Assembly: GCA_012515615.1 (NCBI GenBank)
Contig: JAAYYB010000169.1
Location: forward strand, 1 to 37,540
Source: Fibrobacter sp.
GTDB taxonomy: Bacteria; Fibrobacterota; Chitinivibrionia; Chitinivibrionales; Chitinispirillaceae
DNA length: 37,540 bases
Direction of reading: 5' to 3'
Of the stretch, positions 17,351-25,484 are shown piece by piece. A program made the position numbers and the translations under genes. The notes below the pieces were generated by a model. That model had not been told where the DNA came from and did not search any database. It was given only the letters and a program-made list of their open reading frames with translations. Position 1 is the first letter of the stretch, and each line of letters opens with the position of its first letter.

Positions 17351-18462
17351 CTGAGAGTATTGCAAAGGTTTATATCCTTGCCGGTAATGACAGTGTGGGA
17401 AGAGAATACACACGAAAAGGTATAATTGAAAAGATCGGCAAGCTGCATGATCCGGTTTTGACCGAGAGATTTGATACCGGAAATGGTGATTTTTCCCTTT
17501 TCATACAGAATATCCTGACCCCGTCGCTTTTCCAGGAGACCCGGATTTTTCTTGCCGGTCATGCTCAGGAATTGAGCGACCCTGATATACGGGAGCTTAA
17601 CAAACTGCTTGACAATCCTCCACCTGACTGTTACCTGATAATCGAAATTGATGAAGATAAGAAGGGCAAGGAGCAGGAATCTAAAACCGCAAAGAAACTC
17701 AGCGCATCCAAACGTGCCGCCAGTCCTGAGATCCGGTTTATGGAATTTCCGAAGCCACCGGATTACAAGATAGGGCAGTGGCTTACAACACAGGTTCCAC
17801 AGCTTTTTGGAAGGAGTATTTCCAAGGCCGATGCCGATTACCTTTCTGATCTGGCAGGCTCAGATATCGATACGCTATACTCTGAGCTGCAGAAAATCGA
17901 TATTCATTTACCCGCCGGACAGCGGATCGACCGGAATGCCATCGAGCTGATAGTAGGAGCATCGAGGCAAATGACTGTTTATGAACTGGCGTCTGTACTT
18001 TCGCAAAAACAGTTTCCCAGAGCTCTAACTATTTTAGATTCCCTGTTTTCAACCGGTTTTTATGCTCCCCTTATGATATCGGCTCTTTTCAGGCATTACT
18101 GGGCTCTTTTCAGGATACGCCGTTTTGCAGAAGCAAATCCGCAGGTTATCAAGACATTTCTGAACTCCCGTGGATTTAACGATCCGGAGCAGAATGCCGC
18201 GGCCTTTGCGATCGGGAGGGCGAGTGGACTTCTTGCGGCTGGTGAACAGAGAAAGGTTTATCCTGTTATCATTGCATCGGGAATTGTGCCGCTGGCCAGG
18301 AAATTCAGCGATGAAGAGCTGACGGTTGTGCTTAAGTGGCTTCTGGAGTTTGATGCTGGGGTGAAGAGTGGAAGGGTTGAGGGAACAGAGCAGGAAGTGC
18401 AGATTTTTTGTTTCAAGATCGCCAGAGTTTCAGAGCTGATCAGGAGTGGTATTGCTGCGTGA
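17347..18462 (+). CDS. holA: DNA polymerase III subunit delta
   Basis: HolA is the clamp-loader subunit that opens the sliding clamp. The 371-residue protein has the expected layout: an N-terminal AAA-like domain without a working Walker A (YILAGNDSVGREYTRKGIIEKI), a middle region with DYLSDLAGSDIDTLYSELQKI, and a helical C-terminal collar with a YELASVLSQKQFPRALTILDSLF-like stretch typical of this family. An unusual Lys/Glu-rich insertion (about 100-120) is present. It overlaps waaA by four bases and truA by four bases. Delta subunits diverge strongly, so the call rests on overall pattern. Confidence 0.82.
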   Translation: MTESIAKVYILAGNDSVGREYTRKGIIEKIGKLHDPVLTERFDTGNGDFSLFIQNILTPSLFQETRIFLAGHAQELSDPDIRELNKLLDNPPPDCYLIIEIDEDKKGKEQESKTAKKLSASKRAASPEIRFMEFPKPPDYKIGQWLTTQVPQLFGRSISKADADYLSDLAGSDIDTLYSELQKIDIHLPAGQRIDRNAIELIVGASRQMTVYELASVLSQKQFPRALTILDSLFSTGFYAPLMISALFRHYWALFRIRRFAEANPQVIKTFLNSRGFNDPEQNAAAFAIGRASGLLAAGEQRKVYPVIIASGIVPLARKFSDEELTVVLKWLLEFDAGVKSGRVEGTEQEVQIFCFKIARVSELIRSGIAA

Positions 18463-19193
18463 GGTATTTTTTCAGGGTTGAGTATGATGGGAGCCGCTAT
18501 GGAGGCTGGCAGCGTCAGCCTGACACGGAGAGTATTCAGGGGCATATAGAGAAGGCCTTTACGGTTGCGCTCAGGGCTCCGGTTTCTATTACCGGCGCAG
18601 GCCGAACCGATGCGGGGGTACATGCAAAGAGACAGGGTGCCCATCTTGATTTTTATGGAGCAATAGACCCGGGAAGATGTCAGTTGTCGGTAAATGCGCT
18701 TCTTCCTCCAGAAATTGCCATTTACAATCTGCAGCAGGTGGATCCGTCTTTTCATGCCAGGTTTTCTGCAGTGAGCCGTCTTTACCGTTACTATATCTGC
18801 TTTAAAAAGCAGCCGCTGTGGTTCAATCGGGTCTGGAGGCTTAATCACAGGGTTGACTGGGATAAAGCGCGTTCTCATCTTCCTGCAATCGAGGGAAAAC
18901 ACGATTTTGCGGCTTTTATGGCTTCCGGCTGTGGAACGGAAAATTCGATCTGCACAGTGAAGCAGGTATCGCTTGAAAAAGATGATGATATTTTGTTATT
19001 TACAATTGAAGCAGACAGATTTATTTATAAGATGGTAAGATCTATTGTCGGCACTCTGGTTGATATCGGCAGAGGCAGACTGGGTATCACAATGGAAGAA
19101 ATAATTAAACGCAAAGACCGCAGGCTGGTTGGCGAAACTGCTCCGCCTTTCGGGCTGGTTCTGGAAAACGTTCAGTACCAGGGGGTGGACTGA
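18459..19193 (+). CDS. truA: tRNA pseudouridine(38-40) synthase
   Basis: TruA isomerises uridines 38-40 in the anticodon stem. The track start at 18408 adds 17 residues that do not fit the family. The GTG at 18459 is preferred because it gives MRYFFRVEYDGSRYGGWQRQ, the standard TruA beginning, overlaps the holA stop as GTGA, and has AGGAG 12 bases upstream. Catalytic Asp51 sits in GAGRTDAGVHA. The later RFIYKMVRSIVGTLVDIGRG stretch is also family-typical. The protein is 244 residues, the usual size. Its stop overlaps the protease start by one base. Confidence 0.93.
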   Translation: MRYFFRVEYDGSRYGGWQRQPDTESIQGHIEKAFTVALRAPVSITGAGRTDAGVHAKRQGAHLDFYGAIDPGRCQLSVNALLPPEIAIYNLQQVDPSFHARFSAVSRLYRYYICFKKQPLWFNRVWRLNHRVDWDKARSHLPAIEGKHDFAAFMASGCGTENSICTVKQVSLEKDDDILLFTIEADRFIYKMVRSIVGTLVDIGRGRLGITMEEIIKRKDRRLVGETAPPFGLVLENVQYQGVD

Positions 19194-20431
19194 TGCGCCG
19201 GGTTGAAGAAAAGACATCGGTTTATTTTCTCTTTCTTATACTGGGAATAGGTGCCGGTCTCATTGCGGGTGGGGAATTCATGCGCCGTATATATAACGGG
19301 GATCTGCCGTTTATTTCCAGAAGCAAAGCTTCTTCCGATACAGTCTACGTGGAACCGCAGAGATCTCCGGTTTCAGATCAGCAGACCACCGGAACAGTTG
19401 ATGATAACCTCAGTCTGTCAAGGAAAAATGCCATAGTGGCATCAACAAAACTTGTTGCCCCATGTGTAGTAGGTATAGTTGTCACTCAGATTCAGGTGGT
19501 TAAAAACCGGTACAGTAACGATGACTTTTTTGATTTTTTCTTCGGCCCGGAGCTCATGCCAAGATACCGCCAGGTAGAGAGCATCGGGTCCGGTTTTGTT
19601 ATCCGCAAAGACGGCATGATCCTGACCAATTATCATGTGGTGCAGAACGCCGCGAAATTGTATGTAAATTTTTCTGACGGTCGGCGCATTGAGGGAGTTG
19701 TTGTGGGAGCCGATGAGAGGTCGGATCTGGCTGTAATAGCGGTCAAGGGTGAGAATTTCAGATGCGTGAAGTTCGGAAATTCCGATGAAGCTATGATCGG
19801 GGAATGGGCCATAGCAATAGGTAATCCGTTTTTGAATTTTATCAACGATGCACATCCGACAGTCACGGTCGGTGTAGTAAGCGCACTTGACCGCAACTTC
19901 GCCCCAACGGAAGGGGTTTACTATCAGGGAATGATTCAGACTGATGCCGCTATCAATCCGGGCAACAGCGGAGGGCCCCTGGTCAATGCGCTTGGAGAAG
20001 TGATCGGTATAAATACTTTTATTTACACCGGATCAAACGCAAACAAGGGATCCATAGGTATAGGTTTCGCCATTCCGATAAACCGGGCAAGGAAAGTTGC
20101 CGGAGAGCTTATCGAATATGGCAAACGCAGGCAGGTATGGACCGGCATATCTGTTCAGGACTTGAACCGCTCGATAGCGCTCTCACTTGGCTACGATGGT
20201 ACCGATGGAGTAGTGATAGTCAGTGTTCAGCCTGAGAGTCCGGGTCACAAAGCCGGACTGCGTCCGGGAGATATAATCCGCCGGATGGGCAACAGGCACA
20301 TTCAGACACATGCTGATATTGATGGTTTTTTTCTCGATTATTTTGTTGATGACAGGGTTAAGATGATGATTGTCCGAAAAAGCAAACCTGTTGAGATCAA
20401 TCTGACACTGAGTGAGTATATCGGGAAATAA
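19193..20431 (+). CDS. htrA: HtrA/Deg-type serine protease with one PDZ domain
   Basis: This is an envelope quality-control protease (S1C). An N-terminal hydrophobic segment (about 9-27) anchors or exports it. The trypsin-like domain holds the triad His148 (TNYHVV), Asp178 (RSDLAVI) and Ser259 (NPGNSGGPL). One PDZ domain follows (about 315-405), giving a DegS/HhoA-like layout rather than the two-PDZ DegP layout. A long linker rich in Ser and Phe lies before the protease core. It starts on the last base of the truA stop (TGATG). Whether it senses misfolded outer-membrane proteins, as DegS does, is inference. Confidence 0.9.
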   Translation: MRRVEEKTSVYFLFLILGIGAGLIAGGEFMRRIYNGDLPFISRSKASSDTVYVEPQRSPVSDQQTTGTVDDNLSLSRKNAIVASTKLVAPCVVGIVVTQIQVVKNRYSNDDFFDFFFGPELMPRYRQVESIGSGFVIRKDGMILTNYHVVQNAAKLYVNFSDGRRIEGVVVGADERSDLAVIAVKGENFRCVKFGNSDEAMIGEWAIAIGNPFLNFINDAHPTVTVGVVSALDRNFAPTEGVYYQGMIQTDAAINPGNSGGPLVNALGEVIGINTFIYTGSNANKGSIGIGFAIPINRARKVAGELIEYGKRRQVWTGISVQDLNRSIALSLGYDGTDGVVIVSVQPESPGHKAGLRPGDIIRRMGNRHIQTHADIDGFFLDYFVDDRVKMMIVRKSKPVEINLTLSEYIGK

Positions 20432-20463
20432 CATTTTCAGGGCATTTTGCAGAAAGGGCCTGT

Positions 20464-20760
20464 ATGGCTGTTCCTTTAAAAGAAAAACGGACTACCACAA
20501 TAGTACTTGTGGTGCTGGTTGGAATTTTGATCGGGTCGTATCTTAACAGTATTGTCGCCATGCTGCCGGGAGGCCAGAGTGTGGTAAAGACATTCTTTAC
20601 ATACAGCATCCCGTTCGGTATAGGTGACTTTGTCAATAACAAACCAGTCTTGATAGACCTGTACGCAATAAAGTTTCAGTTTGGTTTTATGATAAAATTC
20701 AGTTTGTTATCTATAATAGGGATATTTATCAGCCTTTACTTTTTCCGCTGGTACAGATAA
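20464..20760 (+). CDS. small membrane protein, DUF4321-like
   Basis: This 98-residue protein has two hydrophobic helices, TIVLVVLVGILIGSYLNSIV near the N-terminus and FSLLSIIGIFISLYFF at the end. Between them is a short GIGDFVNNKPVLIDLYAIKFQFGF segment that resembles DUF4321 small membrane proteins. An AAAGGG site stands before the ATG. It sits between htrA and gatA in the same direction, 32 bases after the protease. The function of this family is unknown to me. Size and topology suggest an accessory of the cell envelope. Confidence 0.7.
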   Translation: MAVPLKEKRTTTIVLVVLVGILIGSYLNSIVAMLPGGQSVVKTFFTYSIPFGIGDFVNNKPVLIDLYAIKFQFGFMIKFSLLSIIGIFISLYFFRWYR

Positions 20761-20809
20761 AAAAACTACCGGGTCCATATGCCCGATCAGTTTACAGGAA
20801 GGTAATAAG

Positions 20810-22243
20810 ATGGCGTTTTTAAACATGAGTGTTTCCGGGTTGGCCGCCAAGACCCGAAAAAAAGAGATCGGGTGTGTTGAAGCCCTGAAACAGTCGCTCG
20901 ATTTGATAAAAAAAGAGGACAGCAGCCTGCATTCATTCATCTCAGTGCAGGAAAAAGAGGCCCTTGAGAGGGCTGAGATGCTGGATTCCTTACCTGATGA
21001 ACGCAGAAAGCAGATGCCGCTTTTTGGCGTTCCTGTAGCCGTGAAAGATAACATCTGCACCCAGGGCGTTGAGACAACCTGCGGTTCGCGAATGCTTCGG
21101 GGATTCAAACCGCCCTACAACGCAGCCGCGGTGGAAATGCTTCTCGATGCGGGGGCAGTGATTGTAGGTAAGACAAATCTTGATGAGTTTGCGATGGGAT
21201 CGAGTACCGAGACTTCCGATTTCGGGCCCACCAGAAATCCTGCCGACAGGGAGAGAATTCCCGGGGGGTCAAGCGGGGGAAGCGCCGCGGCCGTCGGAGC
21301 CGGACTGGTTCCTGCCGCTCTGGGGTCAGACACGGGGGGATCAATCAGGCAGCCCTGCAGCCATTGCGGTGTTGCGGGCCTGAAGCCGACTTACGGCAGA
21401 GTTTCCCGTTACGGTCTTGTCGCGTTTGCGTCGTCGCTTGATCAGATCGGGCCTATGGCTTCTGATGTACGGGATCTGGGCCTTGTTCTTTCCGTTATTT
21501 CACGTGAAGACAAACGTGACTCCACTTGTGCAGGTAAACCGTTCAGGGAACCGGATGATCTCTATAGCGGTGACATCAGAGGCTTGAGAATCGGTCTGCC
21601 CCGGGAATATTTCGGGGACGGGTTGTCAGATGAAGTAAGAAGGCCCCTCATGGAAACTCTACAGCGGCTGAAGGATGCCGGAGCCGAGGCTGTTGACATA
21701 TCTCTTCCCAATGTTTCTTTTGCCATAGCCGTTTATTACATCATCTGCACCGCTGAAGCGTCCTCAAATCTTGCCCGGTACGACGGGGTAAAATACGGTT
21801 ATCGTGACCTGAACAGTTCCTCTCTTACCGATATGTACAGCGAAACCCGAAGACAGGGGTTTGGTGCCGAAGTAAAGAGGCGAATAATGCTTGGAACATA
21901 TGTGCTAAGCTCAGGGTATTACGATGCCTACTATCTGAAGGCAGCAAAAGTAAGAACACTTATCAGAAATGATTTCAGCAACGCATTTGAAAAATGTGAT
22001 GTTCTGATGTCACCGGTGACACCTTCACCTGCCTTCAGGATCGGGGAGAAAGTGAATGACCCTTTACAGATGTATCTGACCGATATCTACACCGTGTCGG
22101 CAAATCTGGCTGGAATTCCGGCATTGAGTGTACCATGCCCGTTCGCGGGGAAACTTCCGGTCGGGGTTCAACTGATGGCACCGCATTGGCGGGAAGACAC
22201 GCTTCTCCGTTCGGCTTTTGCGGTTCAGGAGATGAAGGCCTGA
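20810..22243 (+). CDS. gatA: Asp-tRNA(Asn)/Glu-tRNA(Gln) amidotransferase subunit A
   Basis: GatA hydrolyses glutamine and passes ammonia to GatB for making Gln-tRNA(Gln) or Asn-tRNA(Asn). The amidase catalytic set is present: Lys79 (AVKDNI), Ser154 in GGSSGGSAAA, and Ser178 in SDTGGSIRQP. At 477 residues it is full length. AGGAAGG stands seven bases before the ATG. gatB and gatC are not in the window, so the complex is scattered in this genome. Its stop shares one base with the possible start of the NlpC gene (TGATG). Amidase-family enzymes with other substrates are possible but less likely given the motifs. Confidence 0.93.
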   Translation: MAFLNMSVSGLAAKTRKKEIGCVEALKQSLDLIKKEDSSLHSFISVQEKEALERAEMLDSLPDERRKQMPLFGVPVAVKDNICTQGVETTCGSRMLRGFKPPYNAAAVEMLLDAGAVIVGKTNLDEFAMGSSTETSDFGPTRNPADRERIPGGSSGGSAAAVGAGLVPAALGSDTGGSIRQPCSHCGVAGLKPTYGRVSRYGLVAFASSLDQIGPMASDVRDLGLVLSVISREDKRDSTCAGKPFREPDDLYSGDIRGLRIGLPREYFGDGLSDEVRRPLMETLQRLKDAGAEAVDISLPNVSFAIAVYYIICTAEASSNLARYDGVKYGYRDLNSSSLTDMYSETRRQGFGAEVKRRIMLGTYVLSSGYYDAYYLKAAKVRTLIRNDFSNAFEKCDVLMSPVTPSPAFRIGEKVNDPLQMYLTDIYTVSANLAGIPALSVPCPFAGKLPVGVQLMAPHWREDTLLRSAFAVQEMKA

Positions 22244-22806
22244 TGGCAGGGATCCACCTGATGAGGAATCCTTTCAGACTGCTTTCCAGACCACATGTAG
22301 CATTTGCAATTATAGCCTTTTTTTTTGTCGGATGTGCCCCATCTGTCAGGTATAGCCGGAATTCCGCTCAGCCTGCGGTCTCATCGAAACAGTATCTTGT
22401 CCCCGGGGACTGGGATTACAGGAAAAACTATAGAATACCTCAGTCCCGTCTTACCGCAGTTATCTCTTCTTACATCGGAACACCTTACCGGTACGGCGGG
22501 ATGAGCAGAAAGGGATTAGACTGCTCGGGCCTTGTGTGTCTGGTGTATCGGGAGGTCAGTCACGTGAAGCTTCCGCATTCGACAAGGAGACTCAAGAATT
22601 ACGGAAGGGCGGTTCCACTGTCACAGGCCAGTCAGGGGGACCTTGTGTTTTTCAAAGGTTCTTCAGGCAGGGTTAATCATGTCGGTATTTTTCTTGGCAA
22701 CGGGAAATTCGCACATGCAAGCAGCAGTAATGGCGTGATTTACAGTAATCTGAGTGAAAAATATTATGAACAACGTTTCTGGGGTGTACGGAGGTTATTT
22801 AAATGA
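22243..22806 (+). CDS. NlpC/P60-family lipoprotein, probable murein endopeptidase
   Basis: This is predicted to cleave peptide links in peptidoglycan at the envelope. The track start at 22135 lies deep in gatA; the ATG at 22243 (overlapping the gatA stop) or ATG 22261 is likelier. A hydrophobic signal ends F-V-G-C, so Cys31 is a probable lipid anchor, with Phe at -3 being non-standard. The NlpC/P60 domain (about 70-185) has nucleophile Cys94 in LDCSGLV, His146 in VNHVGIFLG and His158 in FAHASS. This is the Spr/MepS arrangement, 187 residues in all. The end overlaps pheA by four bases. Confidence 0.88.
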   Translation: MAGIHLMRNPFRLLSRPHVAFAIIAFFFVGCAPSVRYSRNSAQPAVSSKQYLVPGDWDYRKNYRIPQSRLTAVISSYIGTPYRYGGMSRKGLDCSGLVCLVYREVSHVKLPHSTRRLKNYGRAVPLSQASQGDLVFFKGSSGRVNHVGIFLGNGKFAHASSSNGVIYSNLSEKYYEQRFWGVRRLFK

Positions 22807-23651
22807 AAATAGCTTTTCAGGGTGAGCGCGGGGCTTTCAGTGAATTGGCTGCTATTGAGCATTTCGGGCCTTCTGCTAAACTGCGGGCTCAACCTGAATT
22901 CCCGGATGTTTTTAAAGCCGTTGCAAGCGGCGAGTGCCACTACGGTGTTGTGCCTATCGAAAACTCTCTGGCAGGGAGTATTCATCAGAATTATGATCTT
23001 CTTCTTGAGAGTAATCTTTTCATTGCCGGAGAGGTTCTTTTACGCATCGGACATTTTCTTATCTCAAACAGAGGTGTAAAGAAATCACAGGTAAAAAGGG
23101 TTTTCTCTCATCCGCAGGCGCTTGCTCAATGCAAAAAATATCTCAATGCCTTTACCGGTACAGAAAAGATTCCTTTTTCCAATACAGCTCTGGCTGTAAA
23201 GAAAATCAGGGAGGAAGGGCTTAAAGATGCCGCTGCAATAGCCTCTATTCAGGCTGCGATCGACTTCAAGATGGATGTGCTTGCCTCTAATATTGAGGAC
23301 AATAAATGGAATACCACCAGATTTCTGGTGGTGGCCAAAAAGTCAGTAAAGCCCTCGGGCAATCTGCCTCTCAAGTCCTCGGTTGTTTTTTCGATGAAGA
23401 ACATTCCAGGGGCCCTGTTCAAATGCCTTGGCGCGTTTGCGTTGAGAGACGTAGATCTCTTTAAAATTGAATCGCGCCCGGTGCATGGAAAAGGATTCAA
23501 GTATCTCTTTTATCTCGATTTTGAAGGGTCCCCGACAAGTGAGGTCCAGCGTAATGCACTTGCCAATTTACAAGAAATAACCCAGTTTTACCGTTTCCTG
23601 GGCTCTTATCCACAGGGAAAACCGGTGCAGCCAAAATACGGGAAAAGGTAG
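22803..23651 (+). CDS. pheA: prephenate dehydratase
   Basis: PheA converts prephenate to phenylpyruvate in phenylalanine synthesis. The N-terminal catalytic domain shows AFQGERGAFSE, GVVPIENSLAGSI and the NTTRF motif (170-174) with the catalytic Thr. A C-terminal ACT domain (about 192-265) includes the ESRP motif (223-226) that binds phenylalanine, so feedback inhibition is expected. It is a monofunctional 282-residue enzyme without a chorismate mutase domain. It overlaps the NlpC gene by ATGA and ends the long plus-strand operon. Confidence 0.93.
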   Translation: MKIAFQGERGAFSELAAIEHFGPSAKLRAQPEFPDVFKAVASGECHYGVVPIENSLAGSIHQNYDLLLESNLFIAGEVLLRIGHFLISNRGVKKSQVKRVFSHPQALAQCKKYLNAFTGTEKIPFSNTALAVKKIREEGLKDAAAIASIQAAIDFKMDVLASNIEDNKWNTTRFLVVAKKSVKPSGNLPLKSSVVFSMKNIPGALFKCLGAFALRDVDLFKIESRPVHGKGFKYLFYLDFEGSPTSEVQRNALANLQEITQFYRFLGSYPQGKPVQPKYGKR

Positions 23652-23711
23652 GTCTTTTCTCTGTATCTGATCAGGATTAAACGCAGAGTCCCTGCGTCTG
23701 CTCTACTTTAT

Positions 23712-23736
23712 GCCCCCGGTTATTTTCATCCGGGGC
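23712..23736 (+). terminator. GC-rich hairpin after pheA
   Basis: GCCCCCGG and CCGGGGC pair with one bulged C around a ten-base loop. There is no real T-run, so it is a weak intrinsic terminator or an mRNA 3' stabiliser. The next promoter's -35 box starts on the following base. Confidence 0.45.
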
Positions 23737-23771
23737 TTGTTACCGGCAGGTATGAGGGATATAATTATAAT
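23737..23771 (+). promoter_or_regulatory. promoter of the secreted-protein gene, likely leaderless transcript
   Basis: TTGTTA (23737-23742), 17 bases, TATAAT (23760-23765), with a second TATAAT at 23766-23771 touching the ATG. A start site about seven bases after the first -10 falls on the ATG at 23772, implying an mRNA with no 5' leader. Confidence 0.6.
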
Positions 23772-25079
23772 ATGGGTAACAAACCGGCAATTCTGTTTTT
23801 GATCCTGATAGTCTCTTTTATTGCAGATGTCAGAGCCGTGGTTCTGTTTGAAGATTATTTCAGCAATGAATCTCAATCGATTCTCAACTGGACCGGCGTG
23901 ATTAATAATGGTGGAAGTATTGGCTACGGTGGTGGCTGTGCAGCGATTGACAATTCAGGATCTGTAAACTCGGCAATGGCAATTCATAATATGCCTCTTA
24001 AACCACCGGACTTTACATTTTCAGGAAGAGTAGTGACAGATGATCCCGGCGCGGGGATAATTTTTTGTTTGAGCCGTTCCAGCGTGGGGACCAGCGGCTA
24101 TGCAGTTGTGACCGGTGAAGGCGGTGTTTATGCTTACAAATACAGTCCGGGGGAGATTAGTGAGCTGCATTCGGAGAGTAGCCCTTTTGTCAGAAAAAAA
24201 GACAATCTGATCTCTGTGAGCAAAAAAAAGGAACGGATGACTGTTTTCTGTAACGGGTACTTTGTTTTTACATTCATCGATTCCGCTTACAATACTGGTG
24301 ATATCGGTCTTCTGGTTCAGCCTTACACATCGGCGGATTTTGATGATATTCAGTTCAGGGAAGAAACGTATGATTCTACCAGATATGCCTGTTTCAGTGA
24401 TGATTTTTCGGTTCCTGGTAATTATGGTTGGATTTTCAGCGGGAGTGGAAAGCTTGAACGGGAAGAGGGTTTTCTCGGCATAGTTACATCAACTCATCAG
24501 AAAGCCTACTACGGGCTTCATATCCCATTGACAGATTTTACCCTGAAGACGGATGTAAGCTTCAGTGGAGGTGACAGCAGTATTCTTTGCGGTTTTTTTG
24601 TTCTTTCAGATTCAGTCCGGCAGTTCTTCTGTATAAATCGCAGGGGAGAATGTGCTTCTTACAGTGACGGCGGGGATACAGTTACCGGTTACCTTGACAA
24701 GGCAGGCCCGGACGGGTGGAATAATCTGGAGCTGAATAAAGAAAGCGATTCGCTGATATTTTCTGTCAACGGGACTATCATGGGGAAAGCAGACGGAAAA
24801 TCTTTGTATGAGGAAGCAGGACTGTTTGTTTCTTCAGGTGCGGCGGTGATGTTTGATAATTTCAGGTTAACTGATCCGCTGGGATGTAATAATGTGACCG
24901 CAGTCAGAGTTTACAGGCAGATAAGCGGTGTGCAAGAATCGATAGCCGGTCTGAATGCAGATATGCTGGGAAGAAAGCTTCTTTCCGGCAAGGCATCAAT
25001 GCTTCTGGTAAAAACGGGTAAATCAGGAAGCCATAAGAGGATGAGGCTCCGCGCCTTTGGGGCGCGGAGTATAGATTGA
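23772..25079 (+). CDS. secreted protein with two concanavalin A-like domains, function unknown
   Basis: This 435-residue protein has a signal peptide (ILFLILIVSFIADVRA). Two similar modules follow: VLFEDYFSNES...NWTG (about 24-200) and CFSDDFSVPGNYGWIFSGSG (about 207-375). Both have the DDF start and the late phi-D-D/N-phi-R strand (ADFDDIQFRE, VMFDNFRLTD) of LamG/DUF1080-like jelly rolls, suggesting carbohydrate binding. The last 60 residues (LNADMLGRKLLSGKASMLLVK) faintly resemble type IX sorting tails, which is inference. No good ribosome-binding site is visible, and a hairpin lies inside the last codons. Its TGA abuts the convergent L28 stop with no gap. Confidence 0.7.
   Translation: MGNKPAILFLILIVSFIADVRAVVLFEDYFSNESQSILNWTGVINNGGSIGYGGGCAAIDNSGSVNSAMAIHNMPLKPPDFTFSGRVVTDDPGAGIIFCLSRSSVGTSGYAVVTGEGGVYAYKYSPGEISELHSESSPFVRKKDNLISVSKKKERMTVFCNGYFVFTFIDSAYNTGDIGLLVQPYTSADFDDIQFREETYDSTRYACFSDDFSVPGNYGWIFSGSGKLEREEGFLGIVTSTHQKAYYGLHIPLTDFTLKTDVSFSGGDSSILCGFFVLSDSVRQFFCINRRGECASYSDGGDTVTGYLDKAGPDGWNNLELNKESDSLIFSVNGTIMGKADGKSLYEEAGLFVSSGAAVMFDNFRLTDPLGCNNVTAVRVYRQISGVQESIAGLNADMLGRKLLSGKASMLLVKTGKSGSHKRMRLRAFGARSID
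25047..25069. terminator. strong hairpin inside the 3' coding end, shared by convergent genes
   Basis: CTCCGCGCC and GGCGCGGAG form a nine-pair stem around five bases within the last codons of the secreted-protein gene, 11 bases past the L28 stop on the other strand. A T6 run comes only 14 bases later on the plus strand, so termination is plausible but not textbook. Confidence 0.5.
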
Positions 25080-25262
25080 TCAGTTTTTTGCCATTGCTTT
25101 AAGGCACTTCATACAGATCTTGATCTTTTTAGATGTTCCGTCAATGGTCTGTTTGATGGTGCGCAGATTAGGATAGAAAATTCTCTTACTGACATTGTGC
25201 GCATGTGAGATAGTGTTCCCTGATTGTGGGTGTTTTCCGCATATTTCGCAAGTTTTGGACAT
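25080..25262 (-). CDS. rpmB: 50S ribosomal protein L28, zinc-binding form
   Basis: This is a large-subunit ribosomal protein. The 60-residue sequence begins MSKTCEICGKHPQSGNTISHAHN and continues RIFYPNLRTIKQTI, both L28 hallmarks. Two Cys pairs, Cys5/Cys8 and Cys50/Cys53, indicate the zinc-ribbon (C+) form. GGGAGGAATT precedes the ATG. The gene stands alone on the minus strand rather than with rpmG, and its stop directly touches the stop of the convergent gene. If a C- paralog exists elsewhere, zinc-dependent exchange is possible; the window shows only this copy. Confidence 0.95.
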   Translation of the reverse strand: MSKTCEICGKHPQSGNTISHAHNVSKRIFYPNLRTIKQTIDGTSKKIKICMKCLKAMAKN

Positions 25263-25297
25263 AATTCCTCCCGATATTTATTTCAGAGTAATTTTTA

Positions 25298-25325
25298 AAT
25301 ATACTTTTTGACGGGGGGCTGTCAA
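25298..25325 (-). promoter_or_regulatory. L28 promoter with an internal dyad
   Basis: On the minus strand, a perfect TTGACA (25325-25320), 16 bases and TATATT (25303-25298) lie about 35 bases upstream of the L28 start. TTTGAC and GTCAAA form a six-base dyad that begins at the -35 box and extends into the spacer, which could bind a regulator. Confidence 0.6.
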
Positions 25326-25484
25326 AGAAATACCGGAGAGATCGGAATATCTGTCTTTGAGAAGAAATTCTGAGAGCTGTGCTGAAAATGACTGCGTTGT
25401 TTTTTTCTCGCAATTTGGGAGATGAATAGTTATACTATGTATTTGCGCCATTTTGAAAATTGCCAATAGTGACGAGGAGAAGTG

